Part shown: positions 26,434 to 34,058 of the stretch, one piece after another | How the letters are laid out: each line of letters starts with the position of its first letter | Numbering within the stretch: the stretch's first letter is position 1 | DNA from: Bacillota bacterium | GTDB lineage: Bacteria; Bacillota; Clostridia; Acetivibrionales; DTU013 | Assembly: GCA_023426125.1 (NCBI GenBank) | Contig: JAFABI010000049.1 | Span: forward strand, 1 to 64,000 | Direction: 5' to 3' | DNA length: 64,000 nt | Program-made: the position numbers and the translations under genes | The notes under the pieces: generated by a model | Seen by the model: only the letters and a program-made list of their open reading frames with translations | Told to the model about the DNA's origin: nothing | Database searches by the model: none

Positions 26434-26540
26434 ATATAAGTGGCAAAGGTAAAAAAGTTCCGATTTAATTAGTAGCTGTTATACTATATAATTATTTTTA
26501 AGAGGCCTCTTCTAAAATTTAAGAATGGAGAGGGTATTTG
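26434..26540 (+). promoter_or_regulatory. Promoter with conserved motifs before the propeller gene
   Basis: A good -10 box TATAAT (26487-26492) has no good -35. Upstream lies AAAAAGTTCCGATTT, and after the -10 a palindrome AGAGGCCTCT (26501-26510). All three recur with the same order and similar spacing at 28366-28429. The poor -35 suggests an activator, most simply the YesN-type regulator; the palindrome could bind a repressor near the transcription start. Confidence 0.6.
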
Positions 26541-28214
26541 ATGAAAAATTCTATACATCTTAAGCTTGTTATTGTTATGGCATTAATAATAATGACAACC
26601 TGCTTTTCATTTTTACCGGCACAAGCAGCGGACTTTACTTGGACAACAGGAGCTGACGTAACAGCTTCTGCATTCAGATACGTTGATGGCGCGCCTGGAA
26701 TTGTTAAGGATGGTAATGATCTTTGGGTGGTTTATGCGGACGGTGCTGTAGCCGGAGCTCCGATAAGGCGCTTCAAAGGGACAAACCTCGACAATCTTGT
26801 ACAGCAGTCCGATGGTGTAAAGGATGCCTCCTTTAACAGTCCTTATGGAGATGATGTATATTGGCTTATGGGAGGAATTTGGGTTGATGGGGACGGAATA
26901 TGGTATTCTTCAGTCCATGTTGAGTTCAATTATCATATTAATGAAGGCATTGGTAAAACATGGTTCCGCAGAATCGGTTTAGCCACATCAAGTGATAAAG
27001 GCGCGAACTGGCATTACTGTGGCGATATTATTACCAGCAATCATTCATATGATCCTGGCGAAGGTACAAGCGGCTACTTTAACTATGGACCCGGAAGTCA
27101 GCATATGTATGTTGACACTGTCGGCGGATATATTTATTTGTACTATGATATAGCATGGTGCACAGAATTGAGCTCTTATACCCAATATCCCACAGGTAGG
27201 GTGGCAAGGAGCCCCATAAGCTCAAAGATGGCTGCGGACAGTTGGACCAAATTCTATAATGGATCGTGGAGTCAGTCCGGATTAGGCGGAAGTGATAGTG
27301 ATATTAATATGGTCTGCGGAAATCCGCACGTATCTTACAACACCTATCTGGGCAAGTATATAGCGATAGGTAATCTTTGGGGTTATGAAGGCGCGAATAT
27401 CATACAAACATGCACAAATTTAGAAACACAGAATTGGACTAAGCCTGAAAGGCTTTGCCTTAACAGGCTGCAGTGGTACCATTGGTCTGTGGATCCGACA
27501 ACATTCAGCATGTGGACAACGGGTCAGACCTTCAGGCAGTATGAGGCGCAATGTTACTACAATAATGTGGATGCGAAATATATGAATATTACTTTAGGAA
27601 CAGGGACTACAACTCCTGTCTATTACGATCCAATATATCCGCCGCATTCAGTTAAGGACTACAACCCTGTGTGGGATTGGGCTTTCAATTCTCCTGCATC
27701 TTTCCCGAACACATTTACGCAGAACTTTAATTCCAATTTAGGCGGTTATGTTATAAAGACCGGCTCAGGCAATCTGACAAGGGAAAGCAATCAAATGAGC
27801 CTGCAGGCATCTGGCAGTGGCAGTGTTATTGCTATTGACGATAATAGTCCAAGCGTGGCTGACTGCGAGATTACAGCTAAAATTACACCACAGTCAGAAA
27901 GCAGATGCGGTCTGGTGTTCAGGTATGCTTCATCAACCCAGTGGGTAGCCTTGGTATACGATTACGACACTAACTGGTATATATACGATGGGGCTGGTAA
28001 TTACCATATCATACCTACCAGCACATCGTTGACGAACGGTACACAGTATACGGTGACCGTAGGGTGCGTGGATTCGCTGTATACCATAAATGTAAATGGT
28101 GTCTGCATTTATGTTGATTCCTTCTCTCCTGCGCTGCAAACCGCGGGAAAAATAGGCGTCATGAACTGGTATTATTCACACACTCATTATGATGACATTG
28201 TGCTGAAATATTGA
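26541..28214 (+). CDS. Secreted beta-propeller protein with C-terminal lectin-like domain, probable glycoside hydrolase
   Basis: This 557-aa exported protein has a signal peptide (cleavage near AQA-AD). A region of about 370 residues rich in Trp, Tyr, Gly and Asp has repeats such as SSDKGANWHY resembling Asp-box loops of sialidase-like or GH43-like propellers. A C-terminal beta-sandwich of about 170 residues (SRCGLVFRYASSTQWVALVYD) resembles CBM66/LamG-like modules. ATG at 26541 has GGAGAGGG upstream; the TTG one codon earlier is not needed. By context it may cut arabinan or arabinoxylan outside the cell. Family membership was not fixed, so activity is unproven. Confidence 0.7.
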   Translation: MKNSIHLKLVIVMALIIMTTCFSFLPAQAADFTWTTGADVTASAFRYVDGAPGIVKDGNDLWVVYADGAVAGAPIRRFKGTNLDNLVQQSDGVKDASFNSPYGDDVYWLMGGIWVDGDGIWYSSVHVEFNYHINEGIGKTWFRRIGLATSSDKGANWHYCGDIITSNHSYDPGEGTSGYFNYGPGSQHMYVDTVGGYIYLYYDIAWCTELSSYTQYPTGRVARSPISSKMAADSWTKFYNGSWSQSGLGGSDSDINMVCGNPHVSYNTYLGKYIAIGNLWGYEGANIIQTCTNLETQNWTKPERLCLNRLQWYHWSVDPTTFSMWTTGQTFRQYEAQCYYNNVDAKYMNITLGTGTTTPVYYDPIYPPHSVKDYNPVWDWAFNSPASFPNTFTQNFNSNLGGYVIKTGSGNLTRESNQMSLQASGSGSVIAIDDNSPSVADCEITAKITPQSESRCGLVFRYASSTQWVALVYDYDTNWYIYDGAGNYHIIPTSTSLTNGTQYTVTVGCVDSLYTINVNGVCIYVDSFSPALQTAGKIGVMNWYYSHTHYDDIVLKY

Positions 28215-28251
28215 TAGCGGAAAAGAAATAAAAATATCAGACCTAAACGAT

Positions 28252-28284
28252 ACCGGTCCTCTAGGAAGAGGATCGGTTTTTTTT
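28252..28284 (+). terminator. Rho-independent terminator after the propeller gene
   Basis: An 11-bp stem ACCGGTCCTCT / AGAGGATCGGT (one G-U pair) is followed by T8. It closes the propeller gene as its own transcription unit. Confidence 0.9.
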
Positions 28285-28290
28285 GTTCAC

Positions 28291-28457
28291 CTTTAAAAAA
28301 GGTAAGAAATATGAGTCCCTTTGATTATCGTGCGTTTTCTTTAAAGAAGTAAATATAAGTGGCACAGGTAAAAAAGTTACGATTTCACTATGGTCTGTGA
28401 TTATGTATAATTAGCATAAAGAGGCCTCTGCTAAAATAAAAACATGGGAGGATATTT
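28291..28457 (+). repeat. Second copy of the YesN gene tail and its downstream promoter
   Basis: The stretch repeats 26377-26540: codons for NMSPFDYRAFSLKK plus TAA match the last codons of the YesN-type gene (NMSPLDYREFSLKK). They are followed by ATATAAGTGGC, AAAAAGTTACGATTT, a TATAAT box (28406-28411) and the palindrome AGAGGCCTCT (28420-28429). It ends at the ribosome site of the next lipoprotein gene. The coding part is a fossil; the promoter part looks functional and drives the ABC operon. Confidence 0.8.
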
Positions 28458-30101
28458 ATGAAAAATGCGAAGTACCTAAAACTTGTTTCGGTTCTTCTTG
28501 TTTTTGGTTTGATAATTTCGTTCAGCGCATGTGGCAGCAATTCTGAAGTAAATTCCAGTGAAACTCAAAAAACTTCAGAAGCAACAATAACAGCTTTGGA
28601 AACACCGGCTCCTCCTGATCCCTTCGGGAAATATGAACCTGCTATTGAGCTTACATCTTTGAAGTATTCCGTTACTAATCAAACATTCCCGGAAGGACAA
28701 GACATCCATAATAACATTTATACGCAGGAAATTGAGAAGGTACTGGGCATAAAAGTAAAATATGACTGGGTTATTGATATGGGTCAATATGATAATAAGT
28801 TGAATTTATCCATAGCTTCGGGGGATATTCCGGATTTTTTCCTGTGCAGGGATTCCAAAACCTTTATAAATCTTGCAGCGAGCGGGCAACTTGCTGATTT
28901 GACAGATGCATTCCAGCAATATGCATCAGACGCTGTTAAAGAAGCCGCCGATTACTTTCCTGAAGGCATGGATTCTGCAAAATTCGGGGGAAGGCTTATG
29001 GCGCTTCCGCTCATGGTGGCAGCACCCTTTGCTTCCGGCGACGTGGTCTGGATAAGGGACGACTGGATGAAGAAATTCAATCTGCAGGGTCCCAAAACCA
29101 TGGATGAGTTGATCAATATTGCTGAGACCTTCAAGGCAAATATTCCGGGCAGCTATGGCATAGCCATACATAAGGAGCTTTACGGCGGGCTTAATGATAT
29201 TGTTGGTTTCGCAAATGCTTACCATGCATACCCCACTAACTGGATCAAGGACACCTCGGGGCAGATCGTATACGGTTCCATACAGCCTGAAATGAAGAAA
29301 TGCCTGCTGGTATTGCAGGATATGTTCAAGAGAGGGCTTATTGACAAAGAATATGGAGTTAAGGATTTGAACAAGGTCAATGAAGATCTGGTGGAGGGCA
29401 AGGTGGGTATTGAATTCGGTACCAACTGGAACTGCTACTGGCCTTTCCCCGACCTGGTAAAGAAGGATGTGAATGCAATTTTCAAGCCCTATGACATACC
29501 TTCTTCAGATGGCAAGCCGGTTCGCGTTCAGGCTCCCTGGCCGGTTTCACAATACTTTGTAGTTAATAAAAATTGTAAATATCCGGAAGCGGCTGTAAAA
29601 ATGGCCAACCTTTATGCGAGATTCAGTCTTACCATTGATGCAGCAGATTACAACAATATTGGCTGGGATTCAGGTCCTTTATATTGGGCTAATCCAAGAG
29701 GAACCAGAGATATTAATGTGAATGTAACTGCCGCAATCACTGCAAAGGATCCATCAAAGCTGAACGTTGAGGAAAAGGGGGTTTACGAATCGTGCATGCG
29801 TTGGCTCGACAGTAAAGACCCTGGTTCATACGGATCATATTATCAAATGGGCTCGGAAGGTTCTTTGAGCATCCTGAACAAGTGTGATGAGGAAGGACGT
29901 ATCTTCATTACCGCACTAAAGGGCTCAAATCCTCCCATATATGCCGAAAAGAAGGCAACGCTGGATAAGCTGGAGCTGGACGCATTCACAGAGATAATAA
30001 TGGGCGGTTCCATAGACAAATTTGATGAATTCGTAAATAATTGGAATAGCCTTGGCGGCGATGAAGCCACGAAGGAAATAAACAGCCTGTATAATAAATA
30101 A
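28458..30101 (+). CDS. Sugar ABC transporter substrate-binding lipoprotein (LplA-like)
   Basis: This 547-aa lipoprotein has a lipobox FSAC with Cys25 and a Ser/Thr-rich linker. It is homologous along its length to the protein at 134-1822 (shared NAYHAYP/NAYDAFP, IVYGSIQPEMK and GLIDKE regions). It probably captures oligosaccharides released by the secreted and lipid-anchored enzymes of the region. It is the first gene of an operon with two permeases and the GH127 enzyme, all driven by the duplicated promoter. The ribosome site GGGAGG precedes the ATG. Confidence 0.91.
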   Translation: MKNAKYLKLVSVLLVFGLIISFSACGSNSEVNSSETQKTSEATITALETPAPPDPFGKYEPAIELTSLKYSVTNQTFPEGQDIHNNIYTQEIEKVLGIKVKYDWVIDMGQYDNKLNLSIASGDIPDFFLCRDSKTFINLAASGQLADLTDAFQQYASDAVKEAADYFPEGMDSAKFGGRLMALPLMVAAPFASGDVVWIRDDWMKKFNLQGPKTMDELINIAETFKANIPGSYGIAIHKELYGGLNDIVGFANAYHAYPTNWIKDTSGQIVYGSIQPEMKKCLLVLQDMFKRGLIDKEYGVKDLNKVNEDLVEGKVGIEFGTNWNCYWPFPDLVKKDVNAIFKPYDIPSSDGKPVRVQAPWPVSQYFVVNKNCKYPEAAVKMANLYARFSLTIDAADYNNIGWDSGPLYWANPRGTRDINVNVTAAITAKDPSKLNVEEKGVYESCMRWLDSKDPGSYGSYYQMGSEGSLSILNKCDEEGRIFITALKGSNPPIYAEKKATLDKLELDAFTEIIMGGSIDKFDEFVNNWNSLGGDEATKEINSLYNK

Positions 30102-30122
30102 TCTGTAATCAAGCCGAAGGCC

Positions 30123-30195
30123 GTACTTTCAGAAATATTCTGAAGACAGGGGAAGATACTGAAATTGTTTCTTTCCCTGTCCTTCTGAAAGGGAC
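30123..30195 (+). terminator. Large intercistronic hairpin after the binding-protein gene
   Basis: Arms GTACTTTCAGAA (30123-30134) and TTCTGAAAGGGAC (30183-30195) enclose a second stem GAAGACAGGG / CCCTGTCCTTC. No T-run follows, so it fits 3'-end protection or processing better than full termination. It occupies the same place as the hairpin at 1836-1877 in the first importer operon. Confidence 0.65.
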
Positions 30196-30225
30196 TTGTA
30201 CAGTAAATGGGAAAGGGGACTTAAA

Positions 30226-31128
30226 ATGCTGCAGAGCATAAACAAAAGGCATACAGCGGTTTTACATTTAATGCTTTTGCCAGCAGTGGTTATTACGCTG
30301 ATATATAGTTATTGTCCCATGTTCGGAATAGTCATGGTTTTTCAGAAATTTGACCCTGTAAGGAGCTTCCTGAATTCACCCTGGATCGGGCTTGACAATT
30401 TTAGGTTTATAGTCAATTTGCCCGGTTCGTTCCAGGTGCTGTGGAACACAATATATATATCTCTACTCAAAATAATAGGACTGATTATAGTACCGGTGAC
30501 CTTTGCTCTTCTTCTGAATGAAGTGAGGGGGAAGGGCTTTAAAAGGATATCACAGACAATGGTATATCTCCCCAATTTCTTATCATGGATAATACTTGGG
30601 GGAATACTTATAGATATTCTTTCCCCATCCGAGGGAATAGTAAACCAACTGCTTGGACATATTGGAATCGAACCCATCTTTTTTCTGGGAGACAGGTTCT
30701 GGTTTCCCATAACTATGATAGTTACTGAAATCTGGAAGGGATTTGGCTTTGGGACTGTAATATATCTAGCCGCATTGACCAATATAGACCCGACGCTATA
30801 TGAATCTTCAATAATGGATGGCGCAAACCGATGGAAGCAGACGCTTCATATTACCCTGCCGGGTATTTTGCCCATAGTAACACTGATGACTGTATTAAGT
30901 CTGGGGAATGTATTAAATGCAGGCTTTGACCAGATATTCAATCTTTACAGTCCCCAGGTTTACAAGACCGGCGACATAATCGACACCTTTGTTTTTCGGC
31001 TAGGTATAGAGCAGGCACAGTATTCGCCAGCTGCAGCAGTCGGACTTTTTAAGTCGGTTGTTTCCTTCATATTCATATCGGTATCCTATCTGCTTGCCGA
31101 TAAGTTGGCAAATTACCGTGTATTCTAG
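30226..31128 (+). CDS. CUT1 sugar ABC transporter permease (LplB-like)
   Basis: This permease of about 300 aa has about six spans and the EAA loop YESSIMDGANRWKQTLHIT. ATG at 30226 has AAAGGGGAC just upstream and is chosen over an in-frame TTG at 30196 that lies in the hairpin region. It is nearest in sequence to the permease at 2010-2954, matching the similarity of their binding proteins, so the two operons probably derive from one ancestor. Confidence 0.9.
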   Translation: MLQSINKRHTAVLHLMLLPAVVITLIYSYCPMFGIVMVFQKFDPVRSFLNSPWIGLDNFRFIVNLPGSFQVLWNTIYISLLKIIGLIIVPVTFALLLNEVRGKGFKRISQTMVYLPNFLSWIILGGILIDILSPSEGIVNQLLGHIGIEPIFFLGDRFWFPITMIVTEIWKGFGFGTVIYLAALTNIDPTLYESSIMDGANRWKQTLHITLPGILPIVTLMTVLSLGNVLNAGFDQIFNLYSPQVYKTGDIIDTFVFRLGIEQAQYSPAAAVGLFKSVVSFIFISVSYLLADKLANYRVF

Positions 31129-31144
31129 TGTGAGGAGTATTTTT

Positions 31145-32041
31145 ATGAGATATGGCAATTCATTAAGTAGAAAGCTTTTTCTGGGCATAAACTATAGTTT
31201 TCTTGCCGTGGCATCTGTAATATGCCTCCTGCCTCTTGTACACATTTGCATGGTATCACTGAGCGCAGGCCCTGCCGTGGCTGCCGGGAAGGTAAAGCTA
31301 TGGCCGGTGGACTTCACTTGGAGCTCATATTTATTTGTCGTGAAGTCGGAAGCTTTTGTAAAATCGTTTTTTGTATCACTTCAACGAGTCTTTCTGGGTG
31401 TAGGCGTAAATATGCTGCTTATAGTACTGACAGCCTACCCGCTGTCCAAGGAAAAAGGAGTTTTCAAAGCAAGGGGAGTATATGTATGGTTCTTTCTCAT
31501 TACAATACTTTTCAGCGGAGGACTAATTCCCTGGTATATGGTAATCAAGTATACCGGCCTGATGGATAAAATATGGGCTCTGATAATACCTGGAGCGCTG
31601 CCGGTATTCAGTATGGTGGTTATGCTCAACTTTTTCCGGGGGCTTCCAAAGGAACTGGAAGAGGCTGCGTTTATAGATGGTGCCGGGTATTGGAAAACAC
31701 TGTGGAGGATTTTTATTCCGTTATCAAAGCCTTCTCTTGCGACTGTGGCCCTTTTTTGTATAGTAAACCATTGGAATTCATGGTTTGACGGCCTCATTCT
31801 GATGAACAGGCCGGAGCATTATCCATTGCAAAGCTATTTGCAGACAGTAATAATAAATCCCGAGGTATTCTTCAAGAATATGATGGGAAATTCCAGCCTG
31901 CAGAGCGTTTTGCAGTATGTTAACAACAGGACGACAAAAGCTGCCCAGATATTTGTTGCTACAATACCGGTATTGATAACATATCCGTTTTTGCAGAAGT
32001 ATTTCACAACAGGTTTGGTGCTTGGCAGCGTTAAAGGATAA
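31145..32041 (+). CDS. CUT1 sugar ABC transporter permease (YtcP/LplC-like)
   Basis: This 298-aa permease has about six spans, the EAA loop EEAAFIDGAGYWKTLWRIF and the tail YFTTGLVLGSVKG. ATG at 31145 follows TGAGGAG and starts 16 nt after the previous stop. The open frame extends further upstream, but that part overlaps the other permease gene. It forms the importer's second membrane subunit. The GH127 gene follows after 16 nt. Confidence 0.9.
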   Translation: MRYGNSLSRKLFLGINYSFLAVASVICLLPLVHICMVSLSAGPAVAAGKVKLWPVDFTWSSYLFVVKSEAFVKSFFVSLQRVFLGVGVNMLLIVLTAYPLSKEKGVFKARGVYVWFFLITILFSGGLIPWYMVIKYTGLMDKIWALIIPGALPVFSMVVMLNFFRGLPKELEEAAFIDGAGYWKTLWRIFIPLSKPSLATVALFCIVNHWNSWFDGLILMNRPEHYPLQSYLQTVIINPEVFFKNMMGNSSLQSVLQYVNNRTTKAAQIFVATIPVLITYPFLQKYFTTGLVLGSVKG

Positions 32042-32057
32042 AGGAGGAGGTATATTT

Positions 32058-33830
32058 ATGAGCATGAAATTTAGAAAATTTCCACTTGAAAGTATCAGAC
32101 TATTACCGGGCATATTTACCGACCGGGCAAAGCTGAATAAAAAGTATATTATGAGCCTTACCAATGAGAATTTGCTCCGCAGCTTTTATTTTGAAGCGGG
32201 TCTCTGGCACAATATGGGCAGGGAGGATAACATACATTTCGGCTGGGAGGCGCCTACCTGTCAAATCCGCGGACATTTTCTCGGACACTGGCTGTCGGCA
32301 GCAGCACAAATATATAGAAGTACACAAGATTTTGAAGTAAAATCAAAAGCGGACTTTATCGTTTCAGAACTTGCCAGGTGTCAAAAAGAAAACGGCAGTG
32401 AATGGGCAGGCTCCATACCTGAAAAATATTTGGATTGGCTTGCCGAAGGCAAGCCTGTATGGGTTCCACAATATACCCTTCATAAAACACTGATGGGATT
32501 ATGGGATATGTACAAACATGCCGGAAACAGCCAGGCATTTGAAATTATAAATAACTGGGCGAACTGGTTTTACCGCTGGACAGGTAAATTCTCATACGAA
32601 CAAATGCAAAAAATACTTACGGTTGAAACCGGCGGAATGCTGGAGATATGGGCTGATCTATATGGAGTAACAAAAAAGCAGGAACACCTTGAGCTATTAA
32701 ACCGGTATTATAAAGCGTCTTTGTTCGACGAACTGCTTTCGGGGAAGGACGTGCTGACCAACAGCCATGCTAACACAACCATACCGGAGGCTCTGGGAGC
32801 CGCACGGGCTTGGGAGGTTACGGGAGATAAACGCTGGAAGGATATCACTGAGGCATATTGGCACTTTGCTGTAGACTACCGTGGATATTTCTGTACGGGA
32901 GGCCAGACTGCAGCAGAACTCTGGACACCGCCAGGGAAGCAGTCAGCTCGGCTAAGCGATAAAAATCAGGAGCACTGCACAGTCTATAATATGATGAGGC
33001 TAGCAGAAATTATGCTTTTATGGACAGGAGACGCTTCCTATGCAGATTATTGGGAACGCAATCTTTATGGCGGAATTCTTTCACAACAAAATCCTAAAAC
33101 AGGTATGGTCACGTATTTTTTGCCTCTTCAAGCAGGTTCGGTTAAAAAATGGGGGACACCTACAGAGGACTTCTGGTGCTGTCACGGTACTCTGGTGCAG
33201 GCGCATTCGGCGCATGGCAGCAGCGCCTTCCTTGAGGATGATGATGGCCTGATAATCAATCAATACATACCCACTGAAGTTAAATTCACTAAAAATGGCA
33301 ATTCTGTTAAGGCAGTTCAGAACTTTAACAGCCAATTATGCAGCTTTAACCGTCCAAACAGCATTATAGCCGATATAGATATTACAACGGAAGCGCCCTT
33401 AGAGTTTTCCGTTAAGCTAAGAATACCCTGGTGGGTTAAAGGGGAAGCCTCCGTCATGATAAATGGTGAAAAGACGGAAGCAAAACTTACGCCCTCAAGT
33501 TACTATGAGATATATCGGGCATGGAGCAATGACAGAATACAGATAGTGCTCCCGAAATCCTTATATACTTGCAGCCTGCCCGACAATCCGGATATGGTGG
33601 CTTTTATGGACGGGCCTATGGTACTGGCAGGTTTGTGTTCTGAAGAACGAATACTTACAGGTGATAAAGATCATTGTGATACGATCCTGACACCTGATGA
33701 TGAAAGAGAATGGCCCACCTGGAAGAGCGGATATAGAACCAAAGGACAGAATTTCGGTTTTAAGTTTATACCGCTGCATGAAATATCTGATGAAAAATAT
33801 CAGGTATATTTTTCAATAAATGATAAATGA
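32058..33830 (+). CDS. GH127-family beta-L-arabinofuranosidase
   Basis: This 590-aa cytoplasmic enzyme is of the former DUF1680 family, whose characterised member HypBA1 releases beta-L-arabinofuranose from hydroxyproline-linked arabino-oligosaccharides. Signatures are GHFLGHWLSA near residue 75, EHCTVYNMMRLAE with the conserved Glu and a zinc Cys, and FWCCHGT with the Cys pair that supplies the nucleophile and a zinc ligand. ATG at 32058 has AGGAGGAGG upstream. It is co-transcribed with the importer, so its substrate probably enters by that route. GH146 is the main alternative family. Confidence 0.88.
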   Translation: MSMKFRKFPLESIRLLPGIFTDRAKLNKKYIMSLTNENLLRSFYFEAGLWHNMGREDNIHFGWEAPTCQIRGHFLGHWLSAAAQIYRSTQDFEVKSKADFIVSELARCQKENGSEWAGSIPEKYLDWLAEGKPVWVPQYTLHKTLMGLWDMYKHAGNSQAFEIINNWANWFYRWTGKFSYEQMQKILTVETGGMLEIWADLYGVTKKQEHLELLNRYYKASLFDELLSGKDVLTNSHANTTIPEALGAARAWEVTGDKRWKDITEAYWHFAVDYRGYFCTGGQTAAELWTPPGKQSARLSDKNQEHCTVYNMMRLAEIMLLWTGDASYADYWERNLYGGILSQQNPKTGMVTYFLPLQAGSVKKWGTPTEDFWCCHGTLVQAHSAHGSSAFLEDDDGLIINQYIPTEVKFTKNGNSVKAVQNFNSQLCSFNRPNSIIADIDITTEAPLEFSVKLRIPWWVKGEASVMINGEKTEAKLTPSSYYEIYRAWSNDRIQIVLPKSLYTCSLPDNPDMVAFMDGPMVLAGLCSEERILTGDKDHCDTILTPDDEREWPTWKSGYRTKGQNFGFKFIPLHEISDEKYQVYFSINDK

Positions 33831-34058
33831 CACAGTTTGGCCTTAGATCAGGGTACAGATATTAGCATAGATAAGATTTATTCACTTATTATTCCTGTAC
33901 CGTATTGGAGAATACTACAGGAAGCCTGTGGAGAACTGGGGGAATACGGAGATCGGAATCCAATGGCGAGGAGGACGGCTTGTCAGGCTTTTATTTCTCA
34001 GTCTTGAAAACTTCCTGTGGGGGAAGTATAATGATAAAAAACCATAAAAGGAATCGGG

